A DNA stretch of 47,936 nt, from assembly GCA_004552965.1 (NCBI GenBank), contig SFMU01000007.1:1-47936 (forward strand). The letters run 5' to 3'. Source of the DNA: Bacteroidales bacterium. GTDB lineage: Bacteria > Bacteroidota > Bacteroidia > Bacteroidales > UBA932. The notes below the pieces were generated by a model, which ran no database searches, was not told where the DNA came from, and saw only the letters and a program-made list of their open reading frames with translations. This document shows, piece by piece, positions 23,803 through 32,398 of this stretch (the stretch's first letter is position 1; every line of letters begins with the position of its first letter). The position numbers were made by a program, and so were the translations under genes.

Positions 23803-23922
23803 ATTCTTAAGATTTGATGTTGTCTGTCTGTGCCGCGGGTCTCCTCCTCCGCCAGGAGGCCTGGACACCCGAAATGCTATGCAATTTAGGCAAAATGGAC
23901 TAGTTTAGCAAGTCGCGGCACC

Positions 23923-24858
23923 CTACTTTTGCGCATTCTCCATCGCAGAGAGGTCGGGCTCGATTCCTGTCATCAGGGAATAACCGGTCAGGGCCTGGCT
24001 CAGAAGCCATTTCTTGCCTTCTATGTAAGTCGCGTCTGCGGAAATCATCTTGATTCTCTCCTCTTCCCCGAATGAAGGATTCTTGTAGTTGGCCTCCAGG
24101 ATCACCTTCCCGTGCCCCGAATCCCTCCCGGCATAGTCGTCGGCGGAAAGCTCCCGGATTTCATCAAGGGCTGCAGGCAGGGTGTAGATGACGAGGTCGC
24201 ATTCCTTGACGGCCTCCTTGAAATCCGTCAGGGGGTCCACTATGAAACCGTACTCAGGCAACTCATCGGCAATGGCCTGAGCCTTCTCAGGGGTCCTGTT
24301 CATCAGCACCGTGGCGAATCCCATCTCTGCCGCTGCCACCGCCGCTGCCCTTCCTGCTCCTCCGCAGCCCACGACAAGGGCTTGAGGCTCTCTGGTGAAA
24401 GTCCTGTCCAGACAGGCGCGGAAGAACTGGTGGATCTTGATGAAGAACCTGTCTCCGTACTCCTTCAGGAATTCCCTGGTGATGCCGGGATAGTAGGCCT
24501 CTGCCACAGCGACGATTATGCCGGTGAAATCGGAGTTGTGCGCCTCGATTCCGTTCCCGGTCTTCACCAGCAGGTTCGTGGCGCCTATCTTGGCGACCGG
24601 CCCCGAGATCAGCCCTTTCCCTTCCGCGGCGAGCGCAAGGACCCGGGCGTAAGCCTTTTCCTTGAATGGGGCCGTCACGTTGATGGCTTTGTAGTCAGAG
24701 AGGAATCTTGAATATGATGACTCGAAGTCGCTGCCCTCGATGAGGTCGTAGCCGTAGGGAGTCCCGTCTGCCTGGACCTTGTCTGAATATGCCGCCCTGA
24801 ACAGTGCAGGACTGCCTGAAGTCTTTATCGGATCACCGATGAGGCCGAATCTGTCCAT
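23923..24858 (-). CDS. aroE: Shikimate dehydrogenase
   Basis: The 311-residue enzyme reduces 3-dehydroshikimate to shikimate with NADPH. Substrate-binding motifs are present: SGSPALF near the N-terminus, INVTAPFKE with the catalytic Lys, and AHNSDFTG with the catalytic Asp. The nucleotide fold has VGCGGAGRAAAVAA. It is slightly longer than E. coli AroE, with an insert after NSDFTG (about residues 117-150). It lies 50 bases after the TrmH-like gene, with a hairpin in the gap, and is followed by ssb after 120 bases. Confidence 0.92.
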   Translation of the reverse strand: MDRFGLIGDPIKTSGSPALFRAAYSDKVQADGTPYGYDLIEGSDFESSYSRFLSDYKAINVTAPFKEKAYARVLALAAEGKGLISGPVAKIGATNLLVKTGNGIEAHNSDFTGIIVAVAEAYYPGITREFLKEYGDRFFIKIHQFFRACLDRTFTREPQALVVGCGGAGRAAAVAAAEMGFATVLMNRTPEKAQAIADELPEYGFIVDPLTDFKEAVKECDLVIYTLPAALDEIRELSADDYAGRDSGHGKVILEANYKNPSFGEEERIKMISADATYIEGKKWLLSQALTGYSLMTGIEPDLSAMENAQK

Positions 24859-24877
24859 ATCGCTTTTTGCTTGTTTG

Positions 24878-24906
24878 CCGGTTGAGTCCCGCGCTTGCGG
24901 AACCGG
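24878..24906 (-). other. Hairpin between the trmH-like gene and aroE
   Basis: CCGGTT (24878-24883) pairs with AACCGG (24901-24906) and CCGC (24889-24892) with GCGG (24897-24900), around a GCTT tetraloop and a five-base bulge. No T-run follows on either strand, so it is not a standard terminator. It lies 20 bases upstream of the aroE ATG and could act as a processing or attenuation element. Confidence 0.45.
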
Positions 24907-24908
24907 GG

Positions 24909-25721
24909 TTACTGTCTTTGTCTAAGGGCTTCGAACAATAGGATCGCTGCGGAGACCGACACGTTGAGCGAATCCAGCCGTCCCAGCATCGGAATCCTGA
25001 TGTGCGCATCGGCGGCAGCCCGCCATGTGTCTGAAAGTCCTGTCGACTCCGTCCCCATCACGATGGCTGTGGGACCTGTCATGTCGGTGTCGTAGTAGAG
25101 TTCCGAGTCCTGGAGCTGGGCTGTCAGGATCCGGATTCCCCTGGATTTCAGCCACCCGATGGTGTCCCCGGTGGTTGCGGCTGCGACCTGGAGGGTAAAG
25201 ACCGCACCGATGCTTGCCCTGATCAGGTTCGGATTGTAGAGGTCGGTCAGCGGGTCGCAGATGATGACTGCATCGGCGGCAGCGGCATCTGCACTCCTAA
25301 GGACGGCACCCAGATTTCCCGGCTTCTCGACGCTTTCGAGCACGATGACAACCGGGTTGTCTCCAAGATGCAGATCTTCCAGAGTCCTTTCCTTGTTCTG
25401 GATTTCGGCAATTATGCCCTCCGTGCCCCCTCTGTAGGCTATCTTGTCGTAGATTTCTGCAGGTATCTGCACCAGCCCCACATCGCAGTTGACCTTCCGG
25501 GCCCGGGCCACAAGCTCCTCGGCTTCCTTCTCCCCGAGGATCTCCTCACAGATGAAAAGAGTCTGCGGGATGAAACCTGCTTCAAGGCAGTGCCCCAGTT
25601 CCCGCCTGCCTTCCACCACGAAGAGCCCTTCCCGCCGTCTTGCGCGGGATTTCTCCTGGAGTTCCAGAAGTCCCTTTATCCTGGGATTCCTGGCTGAAGT
25701 GACCGTCTTTGCCCCGAACAT
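24909..25721 (-). CDS. TrmH-family (SPOUT) RNA 2'-O-methyltransferase
   Basis: A 270-residue SpoU/TrmH-type enzyme that would methylate ribose 2'-hydroxyls on rRNA or tRNA with S-adenosylmethionine. An N-terminal substrate-binding domain (VTSARNPRIKGLLEL, FVVEGRRE) precedes the knotted SPOUT domain with motif 1 ESVEKPGNLGAVLRSADA, motif 2 VMGTESTGLS and motif 3 IPMLGRLDSLNVSVSAAILLFE. I used the ATG at 25721 because an upstream start would overlap lysS and because AGGAACC precedes it. The RNA target cannot be decided (RlmB-like and 23S types both fit). Confidence 0.9.
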   Translation of the reverse strand: MFGAKTVTSARNPRIKGLLELQEKSRARRREGLFVVEGRRELGHCLEAGFIPQTLFICEEILGEKEAEELVARARKVNCDVGLVQIPAEIYDKIAYRGGTEGIIAEIQNKERTLEDLHLGDNPVVIVLESVEKPGNLGAVLRSADAAAADAVIICDPLTDLYNPNLIRASIGAVFTLQVAAATTGDTIGWLKSRGIRILTAQLQDSELYYDTDMTGPTAIVMGTESTGLSDTWRAAADAHIRIPMLGRLDSLNVSVSAAILLFEALRQRQ

Positions 25722-25728
25722 AGGTTCC

Positions 25729-27258
25729 TTATTCGGAAGCCTTTGCAATCTTTTCAGGACGCATCTGAGGGAAGAAGAGAACGTCCTGGATCGTGGTCTG
25801 TCCGGTCATGAACATGGTGAGCCTGTCGATACCCATTCCGAGGCCTGAGGTAGGAGGCATGCCATATTCGAGAGCCCTGACGAAGTCATAGTCGATGAAC
25901 ATCGCCTCGTCGTCGCCCTTGCTCTTGAGCCTGGCCTGCTCCTCGAATCTTTCGAGCTGGTCGATAGGGTCATTCAGCTCTGAATATGCATTGGCGAGTT
26001 CCTTGCCGCAGACGAAGAGCTCGAAACGCTCTGTGAGGGTGTCATCTTCGCGGTGTCTCTTGGTGAGAGGAGACATCTCGACAGGGTAGTCGGTGATGAA
26101 AGTAGGTTCTATGAGCTTGTCCTCTGCATAGGCTCCGAAGATGGCATCTATGAGCTTGCCCTTGCCCATGGAAGGATCGATCTCGACTCCGAGCTTCTTG
26201 CAGGTCTCCCTGAGCTGGTCCTCGTCCATGCCCTTCACGTCGACACCGGCATATTCCCTGATGGCTTCGAGAATAGGCAGCCTGCGGTAGCCGGCCTTGA
26301 AGTCGATGGTGTGCTCGCCGATGGTGACGGTGGTCCTGCCGTGGAGCTTCATGGCAATCTTCTCAAGCATCTTCTCGACGAATTCCATCATCCACTTGTA
26401 GTCCTTGTAGGCGACGTAGATTTCCATGCAGGTGAATTCCGGATTGTGGGTCTTGTCCATTCCTTCGTTGCGGAAGTCCTTGGCGAACTCATAGACTCCG
26501 GAGAAGCCTCCGACGATGAGTCTCTTGAGGTAGAGCTCGTTGGCGATTCTCATGTAGAGGTCGATGTCGAGGGCATTGTGGTGGGTGATGAAAGGACGGG
26601 CTGTGGCTCCTCCCGGAATGCTCTGGAGGATCGGGGTCTCGACCTCAAGGCAGCCGGCTTCGTTGAAATATTCCCTCATCGTGGCAATGATCTGCGCTCT
26701 TTTGATGAAGGTGTCCTTGACGTGCGGGTTGACGATCAGGTCGACATATCTCTGACGGTAACGCAGTTCAGGATCCGAGAATGCGTCGAAGACCTTGCCG
26801 TCCTGTTCCTTGACGATAGGGAGCACCCTCAGCGACTTGCTCAGGAGGGTGAGCTCCTTGGCATGCACTGAAAGCTGGCCGGTCTGGGTCACAAAGGCGA
26901 AACCCTTGATTCCCACGATGTCGCCGATGTCGAGGAGTTTCTTCCAGACTGTGTTGTACATCGTCTTGTCCTCTCCCGGGCAGATCTCGTCTCTCTTGAC
27001 GTAGATCTGGATCCTGCCGGTCTCATCCTGCAGCTCCCCGAAAGATGCCGCGCCCATGATTCTGCGTGACATCACGCGTCCGGCTATGCAGACTTCCTGG
27101 AAATTGCCCTTTTCCGGGTCGAATTCCCGCTGGATGCATGCGGCTGTGGTGTTTACTGGATAAAGTGGTGCCGGATAGGGGTTTATGCCGAGTTCCTTGA
27201 GCTTTGCGAGAGACTCCCTGCGGATGGTCTCCTGTTCGTTGAGTTCAGTATATGCCAT
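25729..27258 (-). CDS. lysS: Lysyl-tRNA synthetase (class II)
   Basis: The 509-residue enzyme charges tRNA-Lys. An N-terminal OB-fold anticodon-binding domain (GRVMSRRIMGAASFGELQD) is followed by the class II core with motif 2 FRNEGMDKTHNPEFTCMEIY and motif 3 GLGMGIDRLTM. I set the start at the ATG at 27258 (MAYTELNEQE); the frame extends seven codons upstream without support. A small hairpin at 27284-27305 lies just upstream. The TrmH-like gene follows seven bases after its stop. Confidence 0.96.
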   Translation of the reverse strand: MAYTELNEQETIRRESLAKLKELGINPYPAPLYPVNTTAACIQREFDPEKGNFQEVCIAGRVMSRRIMGAASFGELQDETGRIQIYVKRDEICPGEDKTMYNTVWKKLLDIGDIVGIKGFAFVTQTGQLSVHAKELTLLSKSLRVLPIVKEQDGKVFDAFSDPELRYRQRYVDLIVNPHVKDTFIKRAQIIATMREYFNEAGCLEVETPILQSIPGGATARPFITHHNALDIDLYMRIANELYLKRLIVGGFSGVYEFAKDFRNEGMDKTHNPEFTCMEIYVAYKDYKWMMEFVEKMLEKIAMKLHGRTTVTIGEHTIDFKAGYRRLPILEAIREYAGVDVKGMDEDQLRETCKKLGVEIDPSMGKGKLIDAIFGAYAEDKLIEPTFITDYPVEMSPLTKRHREDDTLTERFELFVCGKELANAYSELNDPIDQLERFEEQARLKSKGDDEAMFIDYDFVRALEYGMPPTSGLGMGIDRLTMFMTGQTTIQDVLFFPQMRPEKIAKASE

Positions 27259-27283
27259 GTCTTTACAGTTTATATTCAAGATA

Positions 27284-27305
27284 ATAGGCCGCTATTACGG
27301 CCTAT
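27284..27305. other. Hairpin in the lysS-recJ divergent region
   Basis: ATAGGCCG (27284-27291) and CGGCCTAT (27298-27305) form a perfect 8-bp stem around a CTATTA loop. It lies 26 bases upstream of the lysS ATG, so it would fall in the lysS leader if transcription starts further upstream. It might be an operator or leader structure. I see no T-run. Confidence 0.5.
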
Positions 27306-27315
27306 CTACAAAATT

Positions 27316-27350
27316 ACTACTTTAAATTCTAATTGTGAAATTAAAGTAGT
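27316..27350. promoter_or_regulatory. Inverted repeat overlapping the recJ promoter
   Basis: ACTACTTTAA (27316-27325) and TTAAAGTAGT (27341-27350) are perfect 10-bp inverted arms separated by 15 bases. The last base of the right arm is the first base of the recJ -7 box, so a protein bound here would probably affect recJ transcription and perhaps lysS. This is the pattern expected of an operator; the regulator is unknown. Confidence 0.5.
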
Positions 27351-27357
27351 ATCTTTG
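27350..27357 (+). promoter_or_regulatory. Promoter -7 box of recJ
   Basis: TATCTTTG fits the TAnnTTTG consensus. The ATG of recJ lies seven bases after the box, so the transcript would be nearly leaderless. A clear -33 TTTG is missing; TTC at 27327-27329 is at the right distance. Confidence 0.55.
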
Positions 27358-27364
27358 TTGTATT

Positions 27365-29098
27365 ATGACTAAAGAGCGCAAGTGGATACTCAAGGATCCG
27401 GCCGATCCGGAGAAGGTGGGAAGACTTTCCGCCGAACTGGGCATTGACCGTGTCCTTGCGGAGCTCCTTGTCAAGAGGGGAGTGGAGACTTTCGAGCAGG
27501 CGCGCTCTTTTTTCCGTCCCAGCCTTGACGACCTTCATGATCCCTTCCTGATGAAGGACATGGACAAGGCCGTGAAGAGGCTCAGGACAGCCATAACCAC
27601 AGAGGAAGGCATCCTTGTCTACGGGGATTATGATGTGGACGGAACGACGGCCGTCGCTTTGGTATATTCATTCCTGAGGAGATATTCCACGAATGTCGAT
27701 TTCTACATTCCTGACCGCTATGAGGATGGCTACGGCCTGTCCTACAGGGGAATAGACTGGGCGAAGGAACACGGGTTCAGCCTCATCATCACTCTGGACT
27801 GCGGCATCAAGGCCAATGAAAAGGTCGATTATGCCGCTTCGCTGGGCCTCGATGTGATAATCTGTGACCACCATCTCCCGGAGTCCACCATCCCTGCCGC
27901 GGTCGCAGTGCTCGATCCCAAGCGCGAGGATGACAATTATCCTTTTGACGACCTGAGCGGCTGCGGAGTCGGCTTCAAGCTTGTTCAGGCATATTCACGA
28001 GAATATGACATCCCCTTCGAGACCCTTATCCCCCTGCTTGACCTGCTGGTAGTCAGCATTTCCGCCGACCTTGTCTCTATGACCGGGGAGAATCGCGTCC
28101 TGGCCCATTTCGGGCTCAGACAGCTCAATGAGAATCCGCGCAAGGGGCTTCAGGCGATAGCTACCCTTTCGAAACTTGAACCGGGGCATCTGTCCATCGA
28201 TGACATCGTTTTCAAGATAGGTCCCAGGATCAATGCCGCCGGCCGCATGGAGTCCGGCAGACTCGCGGTCGAACTCCTGACGTCCTCCGATGAGCATTCC
28301 GCTGCCGTTGTGGGCGAGAAGATCAACGACAACAACAACGAACGCAAGTCGATCGACAGGGAAATCACCCAGGAGGCTCTTGAAATGGTCCAGAGCGGGG
28401 CTGCCCTCTCGTCTTCTGCCGCCACGATCGTCTACAATCCCAACTGGAACAAGGGAGTGGTCGGGATTGTGGCTTCCCGTCTGGTCGAGGCCTTCTACAA
28501 ACCTACCATAGTCCTGACCAAGTCCAATGACTTCATCACCGGTTCCGCCAGGAGCGTTGCCGGTTTCGACCTGTATGAGGCAATCGACAGCTGCGCCGAC
28601 CTGATGGAGAATTTCGGGGGTCATGTCTATGCCGCCGGTCTGACCCTGAGGGAGGAGAATCTCCCTGAGTTCGTCCGCCGCATCGAGGAGTTCATTTCCA
28701 CGCGCATCACGCAGGAGATGCTGACCCCATTCACCGAGATCGACGCCCGTCTGGAGTTCAGCCAGATAACTCCGAAATTTTTCCGCCTGCTCAAGCAGTT
28801 CCAGCCGTTCGGCCCCGGTAACACGAATCCTGTTTTCCAGACCGAGAATGTCTATGATGGAGGAAAGGGACGGAAGGTGGGAGCAGACGGTGTGCACATG
28901 AAACTCGACCTGATCGACGAAAAGCAGCCGTTTCACCAGATTCCTGCGATAGCTTTCAACATGTCTGAATATTTCGACTACATCAAGGCCGGGAATCCTT
29001 TCGACATCTGCTATTCGATAGTCGAGAATTACTATCGGGGCAATTCCACCCTGCAGCTCCGCATCAAGGACATCAGGGAGCGGGAGGAACCGATCTAG
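27365..29098 (+). CDS. recJ: Single-stranded-DNA-specific exonuclease RecJ
   Basis: The 577-residue 5'-3' exonuclease degrades single-stranded DNA in recombination and mismatch repair. The DHH-superfamily motifs are visible: YGDYDVDGTTAV (about residues 86-97), LDCG, CDHHLPE, SGCGVGFKL and the DHHA1 motif GGHVYAAGLT. The KIGPRINAAGRM segment and a C-terminal OB domain complete it. It stands alone on the plus strand between divergent lysS and convergent aroK. Its stop codon overlaps that of aroK in the sequence CTAG. Confidence 0.95.
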   Translation: MTKERKWILKDPADPEKVGRLSAELGIDRVLAELLVKRGVETFEQARSFFRPSLDDLHDPFLMKDMDKAVKRLRTAITTEEGILVYGDYDVDGTTAVALVYSFLRRYSTNVDFYIPDRYEDGYGLSYRGIDWAKEHGFSLIITLDCGIKANEKVDYAASLGLDVIICDHHLPESTIPAAVAVLDPKREDDNYPFDDLSGCGVGFKLVQAYSREYDIPFETLIPLLDLLVVSISADLVSMTGENRVLAHFGLRQLNENPRKGLQAIATLSKLEPGHLSIDDIVFKIGPRINAAGRMESGRLAVELLTSSDEHSAAVVGEKINDNNNERKSIDREITQEALEMVQSGAALSSSAATIVYNPNWNKGVVGIVASRLVEAFYKPTIVLTKSNDFITGSARSVAGFDLYEAIDSCADLMENFGGHVYAAGLTLREENLPEFVRRIEEFISTRITQEMLTPFTEIDARLEFSQITPKFFRLLKQFQPFGPGNTNPVFQTENVYDGGKGRKVGADGVHMKLDLIDEKQPFHQIPAIAFNMSEYFDYIKAGNPFDICYSIVENYYRGNSTLQLRIKDIREREEPI

Positions 29099-29637
29099 TC
29101 TTTCACTCCGCCCAGGCAGAGGGCTGCAATCTCATCGGCAACCTGCCCGTAAGTTTTCCCTTCCAGGATGACAGTGATGTCCGCGCATTCTTCATAGATG
29201 CCGGAGCGCTTCTCCATAAGTTCCATGATTCGCTCCCTTATCGGCTGGCCGGTCCTGAGCATGGGCCTGTCGCCAGGAGATTCCAGAAGATTCTTCTCCA
29301 GAGTGTCCACCGAGGCCTTCAGGTAGATGCAGGTTGCATTCTCCCTGAGCATCTGTCTGCAGGATGCAGTTGTCACGGTGCCACCTCCCAGCGAGAGGAT
29401 GCATTTTCTTCCCAGGTCCCCGTCTATCATGAATATGGAGTCCAGCGCAGCCACTTCAAGTTCGCGGAAGCCTTTTTCTCCATCTTCCCTGAATATGTCG
29501 GGAATGCTCCTGCAGGTCACATTCTCGATGAAATCATCCAGGTCTATCAGTTCGTACCCCGGAAGCCTGTCCACAAGAAGTTTCCCCACGGAACTCTTCC
29601 CGCAGCCCATGAATCCGATCAGTGCAATGTCCTTCAT
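29095..29637 (-). CDS. aroK: Shikimate kinase
   Basis: A 180-residue enzyme that phosphorylates shikimate at the 3-hydroxyl with ATP. The Walker A motif GFMGCGKSS is at residues 7-15. LIDLDDFIE gives the substrate-binding Asp, FRELE follows, and LSLGGGTV is the family's GGG substrate motif. The lid region contains DRPML and IRERIM. I chose the ATG at 29637; the frame's upstream extension runs into parC. One base separates it from the parC stop, so it depends on the upstream operon. Confidence 0.95.
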   Translation of the reverse strand: MKDIALIGFMGCGKSSVGKLLVDRLPGYELIDLDDFIENVTCRSIPDIFREDGEKGFRELEVAALDSIFMIDGDLGRKCILSLGGGTVTTASCRQMLRENATCIYLKASVDTLEKNLLESPGDRPMLRTGQPIRERIMELMEKRSGIYEECADITVILEGKTYGQVADEIAALCLGGVKD

Positions 29638-29638
29638 C

Positions 29639-32347
29639 CTAGAAAAGTGTTGGCTCCTCGAGGTCTCCGATGTCAGGGATTCTGTCAGTGTCCGGAATGT
29701 CATTCACGTTCTCCTCGATTGCCGCTATGATGTCGGCGGGTTCCTCCTGAGGGATATCGTCTTCATCCTTGTGCAGAGGCTCGACGAAGCGGACGGCTTC
29801 CAGATCGTACTGGTGGCATTTCTTGCCCTTTGCCGCGATTCCCTTCTTGGCGATGTATTCTTCGGCATCAACCCTTTCCGGGTCTCTGTGGGCATATTTC
29901 CCACCGAATGTGACCTCGAACTGAGGATGCTTCTCGTCCGTCAGCTCCACGAGATAGGACTTTGGAGCGTCCGAGATGAAGGAAACGAGTGTGTTGTCGC
30001 TGAGAGGGAAGCTGAACCTTTTGACATAGAAGCACTTGGCCGATCCGTCGTAGTAAAGTGCAGTGAAAGTCTTGTCCGGTTCGAGTTTCTCGATCCTGAG
30101 AACATCGCCCTGATAGCGGTTTGAAACGTCGAACGATGTCGTGTAGTAGGTACCGTCCCTGAACACTGCAAGGACCTTGTCCTCCGCCCCGAATTCTCCG
30201 AGATAGAGTCCTCTCTGTTCATCATTGAGCTTCTGGATGTCGGCATCGTACCAGATGTCCTTTCCTCCGATTGTGGAGACTCCCTTGCTCTTGATCTGGA
30301 TTCTCGCCACAGGATTCTTTGTGACCAGATTGCCTCTCGACGCCTTTCCCTTGATGGCCAGGGTCGAGAAGTCGTATTCAAGCTGTGACTTCTTAAGATT
30401 AGGACGCGGTCTGAGGTAGATCCTCACGGTCTCGGCCTCTCCGTTGTGGTTGACCGTGAACCAGAGGATCTTCGAGCCCGGTTCCCCTGTCGTGATGTCA
30501 TATTCCTTGTCCCTGGTCACGCTTGTGATGGCAAAACGCTTCGCATAGTGTATGGAGCTCTTGCCTTCGCGGTAGATGACATTGTAGATGGTCCTCGTGT
30601 CGCTTCTGTTGAACAGGCCCACGTAGAGGAGATCCTTTCCGAAGAAGGCTTTGTCAGTGACTTTCGCGACCCTGTACTTGCCATCCTTACCGATGACAAT
30701 TATTTCAGAGAGATCGGAGCAGTCGCAGATGAAGACTCCATTGTCGTCCTTCTTCATGCCGATGCCCACGAATCCTTCTTCGTAGTTGGCGTAGAGCTTG
30801 GCGTTGTTGCTGACGACCTTTGTGACCGCAATTGTCTCGAAGGCAGTTATTTCTGTCTGGCGGACAAACGGTTTTCCGTACTTTCGCCTGAGGCTGCGGA
30901 ACCACTCGATAGTGTAGTCGGTGATGTGTTCGATGTCATTCTGCACCTCGGCCATCTCGGCTTCGATTCCGCGGATCTTTTCGTCAAGGACCTTGGTGTC
31001 GAACTTTGAAATCTTGCGGACAGGCTTCTCGACCAGCTTGTCGATGTCCTCTCTGGTGATCTCCCTGCGGAGGAGGTCCTGGAACTCCTTCATCCGGCTG
31101 AATACATCATCCATCTGCTCTTCCCAGGTCTTCTGGTCGAGTTCGAGGAGCTTGTAGATCCGGTTTTCGAAGAATATCCTTTCCAGAGAGTCGTAGTGCC
31201 ACTGGCTTTCAAGCTCCTCCATCCTGATCCTGAGCTGCCAGAGCAGAAGATCCCTGGTGTGGTTCGTGTCATAGATGAGGATGTCCTTGACGGAGAGGAA
31301 CTGCGGCTTGTTGTCCACGATCACGCAGGCGTTCGGAGCGATGTTGCATTCGCAGTCTGTGAATGCGTACAGGGCATCGATTGTCTTGTCCGGAGACACG
31401 TCGTTCGGCAGATGGATGACAATCTCCACCTTTTCGGTCGTCATGTCCTCGATCTTCTTGATTTTGATCTTGCCCTTGTCCTTTGCCTTTATGATGGATT
31501 CCTTGATGGTCTCCGAGGTCTTTCCGTACGGAATCTCAGTGATGGCTATGGTGTTCCTGTCGATCTTCTCGATCTTTGCCCGGACCTTGACGTTGCCTCC
31601 GCGGGCTCCGTCCTTGTAGTTGCTGCAGTCGGCGGAGCCTCCGGTAGGGAAGTCCGGGTAGATGGTGAAGTCCTCGCCCTTCAGGATGCTTATCGATGCA
31701 TCGAGAAGTTCGTTGAAGTTGTGCGGGAGGATCTTGGATGCCATTCCCACTGCGATGCCTTCCGTGCCCTGCGCGAGCAGGAGAGGGAAGCGTACCGGGA
31801 GCTCGGTAGGCTCCTGATTCCTGCCGTCGTAGGAGGTCATCCAGTGTGTGATCTTGGGATCGAATATGACTTCTTTGGCAAATTTGCTGAGTCTCGCCTC
31901 GATGTAACGCGGAGCGGCATTGCTGTCTCCTGTGAGTATGTTTCCCCAGTTTCCCTGGCAGTCGATCAGAAGACCCTTCTGTCCGAGCTGCACAAGGGCG
32001 CCAAGGATACTCTGGTCACCGTGCGGATGGTACTGCATCGCCTGACCGACGATGTTCGCCACCTTTGTGTAGCTTCCGTCGTCCATCTTGTACATTGCGT
32101 GCAGGACACGTCTCTGGACAGGTTTCAGACCATCGACGATGTGCGGGACGGCTCTCGCGAGAATGACATAGGAGGAATAGTCCAGAAACCAGTCCTTGAA
32201 CATTCCGGAAAGCTTGAACTTCCTGCTGTCCGATTTAAGAAGCCGTTCGTACTTTCCTGTCGGAACAGCGTCCATCACCTCTTTCTGCTCTTCTTCTTCA
32301 CCGTTCTCTTCCGGAGTACGGATGTCATCCCATTCTTCGTTTGCCAT
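29639..32347 (-). CDS. parC: DNA topoisomerase IV subunit A (GyrA/ParC family)
   Basis: The 902-residue type IIA topoisomerase subunit cuts and rejoins DNA. The catalytic tyrosine is Tyr148 in NAAPRYIEARL; the preceding PHGDQSILGAL is the winged-helix region. An N-terminal acidic extension of about 25 residues and a C-terminal acidic tail (rich in D/E, ending EPTLF) frame the core. The C-terminal beta-pinwheel is divergent and I see no GyrA-box, which favours ParC over GyrA. The partner parE is not in the window. It lies between era and aroK on the minus strand. Confidence 0.9.
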   Translation of the reverse strand: MANEEWDDIRTPEENGEEEEQKEVMDAVPTGKYERLLKSDSRKFKLSGMFKDWFLDYSSYVILARAVPHIVDGLKPVQRRVLHAMYKMDDGSYTKVANIVGQAMQYHPHGDQSILGALVQLGQKGLLIDCQGNWGNILTGDSNAAPRYIEARLSKFAKEVIFDPKITHWMTSYDGRNQEPTELPVRFPLLLAQGTEGIAVGMASKILPHNFNELLDASISILKGEDFTIYPDFPTGGSADCSNYKDGARGGNVKVRAKIEKIDRNTIAITEIPYGKTSETIKESIIKAKDKGKIKIKKIEDMTTEKVEIVIHLPNDVSPDKTIDALYAFTDCECNIAPNACVIVDNKPQFLSVKDILIYDTNHTRDLLLWQLRIRMEELESQWHYDSLERIFFENRIYKLLELDQKTWEEQMDDVFSRMKEFQDLLRREITREDIDKLVEKPVRKISKFDTKVLDEKIRGIEAEMAEVQNDIEHITDYTIEWFRSLRRKYGKPFVRQTEITAFETIAVTKVVSNNAKLYANYEEGFVGIGMKKDDNGVFICDCSDLSEIIVIGKDGKYRVAKVTDKAFFGKDLLYVGLFNRSDTRTIYNVIYREGKSSIHYAKRFAITSVTRDKEYDITTGEPGSKILWFTVNHNGEAETVRIYLRPRPNLKKSQLEYDFSTLAIKGKASRGNLVTKNPVARIQIKSKGVSTIGGKDIWYDADIQKLNDEQRGLYLGEFGAEDKVLAVFRDGTYYTTSFDVSNRYQGDVLRIEKLEPDKTFTALYYDGSAKCFYVKRFSFPLSDNTLVSFISDAPKSYLVELTDEKHPQFEVTFGGKYAHRDPERVDAEEYIAKKGIAAKGKKCHQYDLEAVRFVEPLHKDEDDIPQEEPADIIAAIEENVNDIPDTDRIPDIGDLEEPTLF

Positions 32348-32398
32348 ATCAATGAATAACCTTCAAGTCTTTTCTTCTTCTGCCTTCTTTGCCTTGGC

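Noticed and set aside
31196..32359. A 387-codon plus-strand frame inside parC
   Set aside because: It is a shadow of parC without supporting motifs.
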